Source: Chamaecyparis obtusa (taxonomy: Eukaryota; Streptophyta; Pinopsida; Cupressales; Cupressaceae). From it: DNA of 64,000 nucleotides. Position 1 is the stretch's first letter, and each line of letters opens with the position of its first letter. Where the stretch lies: positions 772,501 through 836,500 of the forward strand of contig BSBK01002055.1 in assembly GCA_027943335.1 (NCBI GenBank), written 5' to 3'. The position numbers and the translations under genes were made by a program. Positions 23,479-35,456 of this stretch are shown here, piece after piece. Under the pieces are notes generated by a model. That model had not been told where the DNA came from. It was given only the letters and a program-made list of their open reading frames with translations, and did no database searches.

Positions 23479-24992
23479 TCAGTCCTTACCCCTATCAAAC
23501 AAATGATTTTCATCTCCATACAACAGAGGTAAACTGAAATTACATGTTTCATTGAGCCGGTCAAAAACATTTTGGTCCACTTTCAGCATATGATAAAAAA
23601 AATGGTCGATACACTCACCATCATCTAGAAAGAGAAGGCCATAAAGCTGCCATAAATATTGATCACTTTATGACATTAAAAGGTCACACTCCTCATTGTC
23701 AACATCATGCTGAAAAATGAAACATTCCAACTCAACTTCATGGCTGGAAACACCAATATTCTGATAATTAGTTTGCAAAAAAGAATAAAACACTTCCATC
23801 TCATCACTTTGCAAACTAACATAGAACTTCTCAAAAAAAAAATCTGATTGCACCAAATCAGAGACAACTTGTTGATCACAAACTACATCAACATCATTTA
23901 GAAGGGAACAAGCTCTGTCAGTGAGTGACTCATTAGTCATTTGCAAATCTAAGAAAACATATTCAGATTTGTCATAGTTTCTAGCATCAAAATGTAGATA
24001 ATAACCATAGACATGATCCTCTTGAAAATATGAATCCATACCAGCACACACATCATCATACTCATCAAATATAATATTATAAAATTCATTACAATGATAT
24101 GTACCTTCACATTTCTGATTTACAATAGGAGAAAATATATCAATAGGTGTTTAACTCATCATGCCATCACTTGAATCATCTTCATCAAAACTTATATCTA
24201 TAGGGCATGGCATTTTAGAAACAAACTTGGGAGTATACTACTGAAACTCAGTCTCCAAGAGCTCTAAAATTTTCTCACTACTTAGTGAGCACTGAACTTC
24301 ACACTCCATCCCTTTGGTCTCATTTCTAATACTGTAAATATCTTCCCCACCTGAAACATGGGTTGGAATCACTTGTCTCTTATTACCTTATGCAAAGTAA
24401 TCATAGCAAGAACTATCATCTACATTATAATCATATTCTTCATGTTCACACAAAACATCATCAATGTGAAACAAGGAACAAGTAACATCATGCTAAGAAA
24501 AAGGGAAATCTAAAAGCTCAAGGGAAGCATTATCAAGTGAAGATTCATCATCTACTCCTAGATAACCATAAATTTCATCATCAACATAATAACCAGCACT
24601 ACCCGCATCACAAGACTCAGCATCCCCAAATGAACTAGATTTAGCATCTACAAATGATCTATCCATTCTTTAACATTTTCAAGTGCTTCCCCTCTAAGAG
24701 ATGCAGTCCAACTGACTTATTCAGGCATACCAAGTTCTAGAAATATTGCAGCATATTGGGATTCTTGAAAATCAAGACCCACAGGAAGTTCACTAAATGT
24801 AACAAGAAATTTCTTGTAGTATGAAAGTGTAGACTCCTCTTTCCTTTCTCCTATTGCACATCTTAACATCAGTATGCAATTATGCTGAATTATTTTATCT
24901 ATCAAATGAATTTCATCATTATAATTTTCTAAATCTGACTAAAAACATTCAAATCTAGAAACATCTTGACCTATCAAAGCTGGGAACTCCAT
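23479..24992 (-). pseudogene. Acidic pseudo-ORF of element D, function unknown
   Basis: The minus strand can be read from ATG 24992 (MEFPALIGQDVSRFEC) through a gag-like stretch (RKEESTLSYYKKFLVTFSEL, GLDFQESQYAAIFLELG). A frameshift near 24700 leads into a frame beginning MDRSFVDAKSSSFGDAESCD, which runs about 390 codons to a TGA at 23479. That part is strongly acidic (DDEIYGYLGVDDESS, NVDDSSCYDYF) with regular Asp, Tyr and Phe and no basic or catalytic motif. In-frame stops are TAG or TAA that CAG or CAA would explain. No zinc knuckle, protease or RT is visible. The position just after the primer site suggests a gag or an extra 5' ORF such as Ogre-type elements carry; that comparison is by position only. 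Confidence 0.6.
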
Positions 24993-25592
24993 TTTAACTC
25001 ACTAACGGAAAAATAAAGCTTGTTCTCATGACAATATTTCTATCCAAATTCATGCAACCACTGACTTAAATAAACCTCAACATATTTCTAATACTCTTTA
25101 CAATAACTAAAAACTTCAATCCAGAAATATGACTCCAACTTTAAGATTATTTTCACTTTTCACTAGTGACTTATTCACCTATTCAGGGACTACTTTTACT
25201 TTGATAAAAGATTACTTGGAAGTGTTTTTGCTGGTGAAAAACATTGATCTGAAACCTCTTTCAAATCACCTTTCAAACTGTGGTAGAGTCACCACCTCTT
25301 TGTACAGGACCAATTCTGAATCAGCTGAGAACCTTTATCTCAAATCTGAACCTTCTCTACCATCAAACACAACATAACTTCATAGGATACAACTATTTGT
25401 CAGGATCACAAAATATATTACAAATTCAATTTCAAAACACTGATCAAATAGAGACTCAAATTCACCTCTCACACTTGGTGAGAAAATATAACAATTTTTT
25501 AAAATGATTGACTCTATGATCACTTAACCAAACTCTGGGATGATTCAGCCAAGCAAGGAAAAAACATCTTAAACTTGTTGTCCTTTATTTCA

Positions 25593-25692
25593 TCCCCAGT
25601 AGTCGCCAATTTGTTGTGACTCGGATGGGTTAAGTCAATCTGGATTTCTCAAACAAATCTTTCATATGGTCATTCCCCAGTAGAGTCGCCAA
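25593..25692 (-). promoter_or_regulatory. Two tRNA-Arg-type primer-site sequences of element D
   Basis: On the minus strand, TTGGCGACTCTACTGGGGA lies at 25673-25691 and TTGGCGACTACTGGGGATG at 25591-25609. Both resemble the complement of the plant tRNA-Arg 3' end (TGGCGACTCCGCTGGGGA). The lower one follows ACAACAAA, a likely LTR end, and is the more probable working site. The upper one may be a captured or duplicated copy about 80 bp inside the LTR. They fix the minus orientation of the element. Confidence 0.65.
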
Positions 25693-28403
25693 TTTTCTAG
25701 TGATTTTTCTTATTGAATCCTAACAGAAGCCCTGAATGCTTAAATAGAACTCTATGATTCCTAAACTCCTAACTCAAATAAGAAAAGACTAATTAACAAG
25801 GACCAATTCCTTCTTCACTTTGAGCTCTTGGCTACAGGAGAGTGTACCTACGAGATCTACTTCTTCAAAGTATTATAATATTAGTTTATATCCTTGATAC
25901 AAACCTAATCTTCTCAGCTCTACAACATACATGAAAGTAAATAGTCATTGAATTTTATTTGATGACGAAATATGCAAAGACAAGTAGTGACCAGTGCCTT
26001 ATCAATTGGGCAATAGAGTTGGATGAAAGTAAATCCCCAGAACTCCTATGATTTCAAAACAAATAAAACCCAAATAAAATGCCTTACAGATCATTTTCTC
26101 ACTCCCCTATCCAGACATCAAGTTCACATACATTATTAAACTCTCAGAATTGTGCCAAATATTTATTCACTCCTTGAGAGAAACTAAGAACACAAATCCA
26201 TAGTTACCTTATAACTAGTATATCAGATTGCCTTACAACCTAATACACAAGAATTTAATGCAATCATATGAAGACATTACCAATAAAAGATTGGCATTCC
26301 ACTATTTTTCATTCAAAAATCTCTAGTTCATTATAATCAAAATCCATGAAAACCTCAAATAAACAAGGGGCAAAAGCCAGAATATTGCCTCTATAGTGAT
26401 TATCCCATCATCTTTGTAAAAAAGAAGAAAAAAATGAGATATAGGAGAATGTGGTTGGTGAGAGCCAACTGATAGCTATCCATTCTTTGCACAAAATATC
26501 TCCAAGTTTTTCCCTTAACTTTGATCTACAATTTGATCTTCAAGATCAATTCTCTCCAACTGATCAACATGCCTGCAATCATTCTCCAATAAACTTGATT
26601 CTGATCTCAAAATGCTAGCCCTTACTTCTTTTTCCCACTAAGTTGAATATGAGATTAATCATTGCCATCTGATTCCCCTTGTCTTTCCTTTTCCAAGAAC
26701 ATATTATATACCTATATTTGGTTAAAAAATGAATCTCCGAGCATTAATTCTCTGAGCACACTCTACCATTTAAATTTTGAATTTATTCCTAATGTCTAGA
26801 CTATGTCACATTTTAAATTCTTTTGCATTCTTTAAATCTAGCCTTTTACCTCAGACCTCACTAGAATGTGACAAGTGTCATGATATGATTGGATGCTCAG
26901 ACTAACCATGGCCTTGACCTTTGATTTGGAAATTGAGTGAATGCCTTTGTTCTCATAATCTCTGAATTCTTCAACTAACCCGGGGTTTATCTAGAGAACT
27001 AGCAAATCCTTCATTCTCATGATCTCTCAATGGAGCCTTAACCATACTCAACTCCTGGCAATTATGCGAATAGGCTATCTTTGAATCTCAAAATAGAGTT
27101 TTAACCTTGGGCTAAATTCAAAGATTGGGCGACCAAGCCTTACTCTTTGAATCTCTAAATTTTCTTTCTTAACCACCAGGCTTCTAGAGATTGCACGATT
27201 GTGCGCTCGCTGAATCGTAGAATGCTTCCACTAACCGTCAACTTATCTGTCGATTGGGCGACCAACATTTTCTGAATCTCAAAATACTTGGTCCTTAATC
27301 ACCAACATCTGGTGACCTAGAGACCATGGCTAACTAACCACCACCTCTGGATCACTTGATTTCTCCATAGCCACTGGGTTCATCTCGTGATCACACGACT
27401 GGGCGCCACATGTGACCTTTGTCCATCTATCCTCATCACTCATCTACAAAATTTCCTTACCCTCCAGCCCTTTGGCATGCTTCCCAAGGAACCTCCACCC
27501 ACGCACACCTGCATAGCCTCCGTTCTTTCTTCTAACTCATAATGTGAGTGGTGTTTCATTTAAACATTCAAAATCCCCAATCCGATGTGAATGTGGGACT
27601 AAGTGTTTTAAGGTTTTTAAATGTCTCATTAAATTTTTGTCTTAAGTACCCAGCCAACATGAAAATATGGACGTGCCCACAAGGGCAGAGGCCAGCCCTA
27701 CCTTTTTCACTTAACTTTACCTCTAACTTGAGCGCTAGTCTATTTAAAAAACTATTTGAACCCAATGGGGGTGCATGTGGGATAAACCCACATGCACACC
27801 CCTTTGCATTTTTCTTTGTTCTCACCTATGCGTGTGTGGTCTATCCTTTATTTTCCTTTCTTAGCTAGCTTTTCCATTGTCTTACACACTTAATCCATAC
27901 TTCTTATCTTGTAGCCTGCAAGTCACACTAGGCACACTCAGAGATTTTTAACAATTTGCAAATGGAATGGCTCTGGTAAATATGTCAAATGGGCACATGG
28001 GGGGCTAAAAATTGGAATTAACACTCTCTCTCATGCCTATAGCATGATGCAACAACCCTTATGTTATGATAGTCAACAGGTAAAAAGATTCACTCCCTCA
28101 AAGTCGGCTACTTAGTGAACATCAGGAAACACAACTTAATGCAAATTTTAGGAAACACCTTTAAACAACCACCTCAAAAACATGTCAGAACTGAAACCTA
28201 GGACCTAAAACCTATTATATATGTCAAATGATAGGTGATGAACACCCTATTAAAGTGAATTCTCATGAAAATCAAATGGTCCACATTTTCAATGCACTCA
28301 AACTAGGCATCTTTCAATGAATTTTCAATAGCACAATTCTGACACTTAGACAAAATTTACAAGTTTGGACTCAAAAGATATTTAGGATTTTTGAGCTCCA
28401 ACA
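25612..28403 (-). repeat. Right long repeat (5' LTR) of element D
   Basis: Matches the left copy from 25960 (TGATGACG) to 28403 (GAGCTCCAACA, so the minus strand starts TGTTGGAGCTC). The counterpart of about 20695-22770 is missing; the junction near 27925 (CACACTAGGCACACTC) shows a few bases of shared sequence, as in an end-joining deletion. 25612-25959 is assigned to it only because the primer sites lie beyond it. Confidence 0.6.
27771..27797. other. Hairpin in the element D right LTR
   Basis: Same 11-bp stem and ATAAA loop as at 20534-20563, without a mismatch despite many differences in the surrounding sequence. Confidence 0.75.
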
Positions 28404-28442
28404 TGTTCATTTTGAATAATATTTGTGATAATTTTTTACAAG

Positions 28443-30660
28443 ATGTATGATAATCCTTTTGATTACTCCATTTCTACTGATATTAAGAAATTTTTAAGGC
28501 TAAAAGACTTTGATGAAAGAGAGATAGCAACCCATAATTGGGCATACTGGCATGTCCACAAGGACTTTTCCATGATATGATCTTTTGGATTTGAGGGAGA
28601 ACCACATAAGATACCAAAGATAGTCCCTGACCAAGTGGCTTACCCAAATATTGTTAGACAGTTGGAATATTCAAGCTTTGTGAATCTATGTGCTTACCAA
28701 AAACATTTTGTAATGTTTTTGATTAAGTAAAATAGGTTTTACAACATTCCTAAAACCAACCACAAAATAAGAAGTTGTAGAAAAGAGTTCAGAGCTAAGC
28801 TAACAAATTAAGAACAAAGGAACAAGCCATAGAAAGGCCGACCTAAAAGCTACCATAAAGAAAGATTAGACAAAATAGAGCAAAAAGAGGCAGGCACCAG
28901 AATTAAGCCAGGCTCTTGAGCATAGCAACAACATTGCATTCAAGGACCTCCATCTTCTCCACTGCCTCTTTGACTTTCTGAATGTCATGGGGTCCATGGG
29001 AGCCATCATCATCCCTATTTTTCTTTTTCCTAGCTCTGGTTCTCTTTCTTGGACCTTCGCTGGGCTTCTTCTTATCTTCCTTTGTAGTCCTCTAAGCTTC
29101 CCTCTAGTCCATCTTATCTTCCATTTTGTTGATTAGCATCTTAATGTTCTCATTAGACACTTTGAGGATGTTATAGTTTTGTTCAGCAATACCCTTTAGG
29201 GTGTCCTCAAGGCTGTTCATTTTAGATTCCAAGTGATCTACCTTGGACTCCAAGCTAAAGGAACATTAAACTTTGGATATTTTACTATTATTTCAATCAA
29301 AGCCTATGATCTAATGAGAGAAACATTGTTATCATAATATAATTTAAAGGAGGTTGGTTCAAGGATAGGGTATGACCTTGAAGGGTACATAAATTATGTA
29401 AAGAATAAGAATATCCTTGGTGGATATCAATATATTCCCTTCCCTATAGAAGATGTCTTTAAAAACCTAGAAGATCAAGAAGCCAAGCAAGTAGTGGAAA
29501 AGTATAATCAATAATAGGAATAAAGGATGAAAGATATACAAAACATAGAATACATATATTCTAGTGAGGACTCTGCTAGAGAAAATGAAGAACAATAATA
29601 TTTTCAAGAGGTTCCAAGAATGATTCATGATGATTATATAGATTTCCCTAACAGAGGAATGCAAGTGGCAAAGGATGTAGACGTTGACAATGATTCTAGG
29701 ATTACAACTTACAGTCTTTTTGTTAAAGATGACTAATTTGTGAAATCAAAAGACTTCAAAACCTTTTTATATAATTTCAAAGGAAAAATATTGAGGGATT
29801 CAATCCCCATTGTTTTCTTAGAGAATGAACATCCATTGCTAAATAGATTAAAAATAGATATTGATCAAGAAGTCATAACTATAACACTAGAGAAAAGAAG
29901 ACAATTTCTATAGGAGGAAAGAACTATGATATTTTCTAGGTTGGATGTAAGATAATCATTAGCATTTGATAGTTTTCAACATAAAAATGGCAAAGAATAC
30001 AAGATAAATGTGGAGGGGGTAAAGGAGATATATATTAGGTCAAGATTTAATCGGGATGAATAATGCATGTTAATTTGGAATTATACCCTCCTCATAAAAG
30101 GATAAAAAATATTAATGTAGAGAAGGAATTTAGTCATATGATGACCCTTAAAGTAGGACAGGTTGACCCAATTGTGATAGTTGACATTGGTGTAAACATA
30201 GAAAAGTTGAATAGAGCTCAGATGAAACAATTGGTGAAGGAAAGGAATATTTTTAAGTTGAAGTATGAAAGATCACTACTATAAAATGCTTCTTTTAGCG
30301 ACACCTACATGAGGATCACCTCTAGTGAAGATGCAGAATTGAAGAACAAATAAGAGAAGTTACACAAAGATTATTAGAAATTATTGATGAAGATGAAGGA
30401 TTATACATTTGAGACAGTTTCCACTTTGGTTCACAAAAGAGTTACAAATTTGATGATATGTTTGGATATTTTTTTGATTTCACACCATAAGAAATATGTA
30501 GTAGTATTGAGGCATCAAAGGTTAAAAAATAGGCTAGACACAACATTACAAGATATGCATCTCAATCAGGCTTTTGATACCAATTTTATCTCCCTCAAGT
30601 TGAAAAATTGATCGTCATGCATGACAAGTATTCAAAAGATTTTGAATATTAGAATGAAGG
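28443..30660 (+). pseudogene. Decayed coding-like region of old substrate F, unidentified
   Basis: Readable pieces follow one another with shifts and stops. One starts MYDNPFDYSISTDIKKFLRL (28443) and runs through THNWAYWHVHKDFSMI, a TGA, then VPDQVAYPNIVRQLEYSSF, up to an insertion at 28708. After the insertion come ILGGYQYIPFPIEDVFKNLE and a long stretch with IPIVFLENEHPLLNRL (about 29400-30060). Then an open 73-codon piece (30063-30284, VGQVDPIVIVDIGVNIEKLN) and a 75-codon piece (30384-30611). The amino-acid mix looks like real protein, but I recognise no domain. It resumes at 37911 beyond the copia insertion, so the copia landed in it. A structural gene of an old retroelement is likely but unproven. 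Confidence 0.5.
28708..29262 (-). mobile_element. Non-LTR-like insertion, copy 1
   Basis: Interrupts the reading of substrate F and is flanked by AACATT (28702-28707 and 29262-29267). On the minus strand it reads as a helical, charged protein piece (NYNILKVSNENIKMLINKME, a Lys/Arg-rich middle, then IQKVKEAVEKMEVLECNVVA) and an AT-rich tail. A diverged relative with the same order of blocks lies at 41725-42237. Probably a short or 5'-truncated non-LTR element. Confidence 0.6.
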
Positions 30661-30671
30661 ATTCAATACCA

Positions 30672-31716
30672 TGCTAGATTACAAAGAGGGATGGGGGGTG
30701 AATCAGTAATCCCTGATGCCAAATACCATAAAACATTTTCTCTGATTAACTCAGTAGTAGTTCAGTAGAAACATAGTTCACTATTTACCGACAACAATAA
30801 ATAAACTATAACATTTAGTAAATCATTCACCCAAATCATTCACAACATGTAACACCAATATTTAATGTGGAAACCCAGCTTTGGGAGAAACCACTATGGG
30901 AATTGTCACCCACTAAGAAAATAATCTTCTGAAGTATGTCGGGTTAAGAGCTAATTTGGTTAAAGATTACCAAAAATACTATTATGTGTGACCCAGTTAA
31001 GGGATTTACCTTGAATCTATTAGGATCTTCACCCTATTAGGAGTGGTCATGTTAGAGGGCTTTAAACACTCTTTAGAATGTCACCTTTCTCAAGGATTTT
31101 ACAATAAGACTGTTAAGTCTACATTGTTAAGAGAATAATCTGTTACAAATTCCAGTAAGCAATAGTAATAAAATTGACCTATAAATTTCCATCTATCTAA
31201 ATACTCAATCAAATCCTTGTGTGCTCTTATGTCTTCACTTCAATTCTTCATCACCCACTAGCATCAACACTACATCAAATCCTTCTTTTCCCACTTAGAC
31301 TTATCTTTACCTTTACCTTATCGAGTGACTTATCTTCTTGGTAGGTACAACAACTTAACTTACCGAATTGTCTAATCTTTATCACCATATTTTACTGACT
31401 TAACATAATCATATGTTAGGTTGAAACAATTATATCAACATAATCTAATCATTGTTTTATCGGTATTAGTTTCCCAATTAAGTTCTTCAATTTCTCAACT
31501 TCACATTTCTTCTTCTCCTAACTCATTCACCTTATATCATTACCGAATGATATGGCAACATAATATAAACTAGAAATTAATTGCTTGACATCAATGATGA
31601 GAATATAACTAATCTAACCTTTCTAAGTTATCATGTATTCCTATGATCTTGGTCGGTCTTCATCATAAACTCTATTAGATAATAAATCTTTAATATTACT
31701 ATCAGTTATGGTAACA
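30672..31716 (-). repeat. Copia 3' LTR (shortened)
   Basis: 1045 bp, against 1502 bp for the other LTR. About 430 bp, including the TATA region, are missing where CCACTTAGACTTATC joins CTTTACCTTATCGAGTG-type sequence near 31300. The outer end TGCTAGATTAC is mutated from TGTTTGATTAC. Confidence 0.88.
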
Positions 31717-31731
31717 ATATCCCTCTTTGGC
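31717..31731 (-). promoter_or_regulatory. Copia polypurine tract
   Basis: The minus strand reads GCCAAAGAGGGATAT immediately before TGTTACC, the LTR start. Confidence 0.75.
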
Positions 31732-31789
31732 ATTAATAAAAATACTAACAAATTCAGTGTTCAATTCATGATGGTATCATTCATTGTCA

Positions 31790-34700
31790 TTCATATTTTG
31801 TATTCGAACCTCTAAGTAGTAACTTTTCCTATCCTGATCTTTCATCTCTAATCTTTTTGTAACACTTTGCAATTTGATTTCATCAGTAACATTCTCTTAT
31901 TCATGATCTCTATTCATCTACCTACTAATACTCATCTCCCTCTAACTATTCTCAATTATTGTTCTCCCTCTTTCAGTAAACATCTCCTTCTTATATCAAT
32001 TGAATTATTCATCAGATCTTATTTTCTCTTAAATCTTCTCATTATTCTCCCTCTTTGCCAACAATTCCAAAGAAACATAAACTTCTTAGATTATACCTCA
32101 AGTGTATAGATTTTCCATTGCAGTCATGAATATCCTTCACAACTTCAGGATTTACCTAAAGAGTGAACACTAGCATCAACTCACAAGATATATATTCTAT
32201 CGAGTCCTTGAATTTATGCAACATGAATCTTTCCTTAATGTACATTGGATAGAGGAAGAACCCCTAACTTACCTTAGAGATATTCAAAAGAATCCTTTGG
32301 TAATGGATTTGTAAATATATAAGCGATCTGCTCTTTATAATTCAAATAGTCCAATGTCACATGCTTATCTTTTACTTTCTCTCTCTAGTATTGATACTTG
32401 ATAGATATATGCTTTTTCTTTGAATGTATCACAAGGTTCTTTGATATGGTAATAGGATTAGTAATCTCTTCATGCATACCTTCTAGTAGTTGCTTGATCC
32501 ATACAATGTTAGAAGAATTCATAGCTTTTGCCATATATTCAGCTTTGATAGTAGATTGTGAAATACAGCTTTGTTTCTTGATTAACTATGTCACTTGCCT
32601 TTCTCCCAATAAGAAAGCTCCACCACTAGTGCTTTTTCTATCATCAATATTTCCTACCCAATCAACATTAGTATATACTTTAAGATCAAAATTTTCTCCT
32701 CTTGTGTATAACATGCTAAAATCTTAGTACCTTTCAAATATTTGAATAACCTCTTAATTGCAGACAAATGTGTCTCCTTGGGGTTCGCAAAAAACCTTGC
32801 AACAATTCCAACTGAATGTGCTATATCAGGTTTACTATGTACAACATATTGTAGTTTACCAATCATGGATTAGCAAAGTGTCTCATTCAATTCATTAGTG
32901 TCATCTTCCTTAAACAATTTACAACCATTAGCCATCGGTGTTCCAATCATTTTTGAGTTTTCCATATTAAAGGTTTTAAGGATCTCCTTGATATACTTAG
33001 ATTGATTGATGTAGATCCCATCCTTTACTTGTTGAATTTGAAGTCTAATAAATAATTTAATCTCTCCTATCATAGACATCTCAAATTCCTTTCTCATCAC
33101 CTCAGCAAATGAGTTAGACATTATCTCATTACCACCAAATATAACGTCATCAACAAATATCTCAAAAATCAATTTTTATCATATTTATAACATTTCAAGT
33201 ATAAATTGTTGTTATCACTAGTTATTTCAAATCCAATCTTAATTAAGTAAGAGTGCAGTCCTTCATACCATGCTTGGGGAACCTATTTTAATCCATACAA
33301 AAATTTATGCAATTTTTAGACCATGTTCTTAATGTTCTTATCAACAAATCCATGAAGTTTTTTAATGCAGACTTCTTCCTCAAGAATTCCATCAAAAATG
33401 CAAATTTAACATCCATTTAATAAACTTTGAATTCTTTGTAAGATGTATAATCAGGTAATATCCTTACACCTTCTAATATAGAAACAGGGGAAAAAGTTTC
33501 ACCATAGTCAATACCTTCTTCTTGTGTATACCCTTTGCAGACTAATATTTCTTTGTTCTTGATCACTTCTCCTTTCTCATTGAATTTATTTCTGAAATCC
33601 ATTTTGTTCCAATCACATTATTGTCTTTAGGTCTCAATACTAGTGACCAAGTCTTATTGTTTTCAATTTGATCTATATTTTCTTTCATAACAATCATCCA
33701 ATCTTCATTTTCTAGTGCATCCTTCACTAGTCTTGTCTCAAATTTAAAAATAAAACATGTGTTATATTTCAACTTACTTCTTTTCACGACTCCTGCATTC
33801 TTGTCTCCAATTATTAGATACTCGGTGACTAGCATCTTCTCACATACTTTTCTAATACAGGTTCGGTAGATTGTTCATCATTATTTTCATCTCTCAGTGG
33901 AGTCTCATATTGTTCATCAATTCCTTCTTTCTTCTGCTTGGTTGTATCAATCAAATTATCATCTTGTACATAAAAAAATCTATTATAATCCTCAGATTCA
34001 TTTTTGCTATCCTCTTCATTATTTTTTGCAAATTCATCAAATCTTTCATTTTCCCTTTCAACTATTTTGTTAGAATCCTTTATTAAATATTTATATGATT
34101 TATTCTTTGTGGAATAACCAAGAAATATTCCTTCATCTCCTTTAGAGTTCAAATTTTCATTTCTAGAATCTTTCAATATATAACACCTACTTCCAAATTT
34201 TTTGAAATAAATTACATTCAATGTGTGTCCAAACCATAGGGTATCTTGTTTGTACCTTTCTTCAACTGTATTTGGTTGAGAGTGTAAACTACAATACTTA
34301 TATCTTCTCTCCAAAATGTTTGTACAAACTTCTTATCAATAAAAAAAGTTCCACCACAATCAAGAATAGATGTATTTCTTCTCCTAGATATCTCATTTTG
34401 TTGTGGATTCCTCGGTACAGACACTTGTCTTTTAATTATATGCTCATTACAAAAGATAATAAATTCATTAGAGATAAATTCACCTCCTCTATAAGATCTC
34501 AAACACTTCAGATGTTCACATGTTTCCTTCTCAACTCTAGCCTTATACCACTTAAATATTTGAAATGTATTATATTTTTATTTTAGAAACATAATAGACA
34601 TCATTCTTGAATAATCATCAACAAACAAAATAAAGTACTGATCTTCATAATAGTTTTGAAATTTCATAGGACCACAAAGGTCAGTGTGAACCAATTCCAA

Positions 34701-35290
34701 AATACCATTTGTAGAGTAAGATTTTCTTGAAAAACTAGACTTGGTCATCATACCAATTTGACATTCCCTTCACATAACTTTATCAGGTTTACATAATCTT
34801 GGTAGTCCTCTAACTCTATTCTGCTTACTTACTTTGATCAAGTTATAAAATTTCACATAACATGGTGTCTTATGCCATAACCATTCATCTTTAGTTTTAA
34901 CAAACAAGAAACTCTTTGCAACAGTATCAAGATAAAATAAATTACCGCGTAATTGTCCTCCAGTTCCAATTAGATCTTTATCAACACCATAAATATTAAC
35001 TTTTATGTTCTGAAATTCCAGTCGGTGGCCAGTATTGTTCATTTGTGCAAAACTTAATAGTTTATATAGTTCAATCCTCTAACCAAATATGCATCATTAG
35101 ATTTCATCTTATTATTTAACACAATAGATCCTTTACCTTTCACAAGACATCTAGAGAAACATTGCCAAATCTGACAAATCCTCCATCATATTATTCTAGG
35201 TTCTCAAACTTCTCAATATCACTAGTCATATATGGTGTGAACAACCACTATTAATAATCCAAGGGTCTGGTTTACTTATATGAGAAACAA
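31790..35290 (-). pseudogene. Copia pol remnant: protease, integrase, RT, RNase H
   Basis: Minus-strand pieces in order. Protease: WIINSGCSHH near 35250, where the usual catalytic Asp (IDSG) is Asn. Gag-pre-integrase: GNLFYLDTVAKSFLFV, WHKTPCYVKFYNLIKVSK (34770-35042). Integrase core: LRSYRGGEFISNEF (34502), where the usual Asp (SDRGGEF) is Tyr, and PQQNEISRRRN, where the usual Glu is gone. Integrase C-terminus: PYGLDTH, then KKFGSRCYILKDSRNENLNS (33829-34314). RT: KWISEINSMRKEK and ILVCKGYTQEEGIDYGETFS (33417-33835), FVDDVIFGGNE (near 33155, both catalytic Asp present), and IGKLQYVVHSKPDIAHSVGI (32654-32866). RNase H: NIDDRKSTSGGAFLLGERQ near 32600. Frameshifts separate nearly every block, so no working enzyme can be made. 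Confidence 0.93.
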
Positions 35291-35456
35291 GTTCTTTTTC
35301 ATCTTCATACTTTTCCTCATCTGATTCTTTCTTTACTGCAACATAGAAAGCTTCATATCCTTCCTTGGTATCATTAGATTCATCATCAGTTACACCTTCC
35401 TCATCTAGGTAGCCAGACTTCCTACCTTTTTCCTTAAAGTCTCTGAATCTTTGGTG

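Larger units (their letters stand above)
14842..28403 (-). mobile_element. Element D: long-LTR Ty3-type retrotransposon, minus orientation (probable)
   Basis: The segment 14842-23240, without nested element B, matches 25960-28403 in the same orientation. The shorter copy lacks the counterpart of about 20695-22770. Between them lies about 2.4 kb with a minus-strand acidic pseudo-ORF (23479-24992) and, at 25593-25692, two minus-strand sequences like the tRNA-Arg primer site. The simplest reading is one element with LTRs of about 4.5 kb, 5' LTR on the right. The combination of very long LTRs and a tRNA-Arg site recalls the Ogre/Tat group. The first 350 bp of the right repeat (25612-25959) have no match on the left, so the left LTR is truncated or the boundary is wrong. 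A tandem duplication is the main alternative. Confidence 0.62.

Noticed and set aside
27568..27825. Conserved short minus ORF in both long repeats (also 20332-20529)
   Set aside because: Similarity follows from the LTR duplication; it spans the hairpin and AT-rich core and has no domain. Left as LTR sequence.
33871..34586. Plus-strand hydrophobic ORFs over the copia pol
   Set aside because: Antisense shadows of integrase and linker coding on the minus strand.
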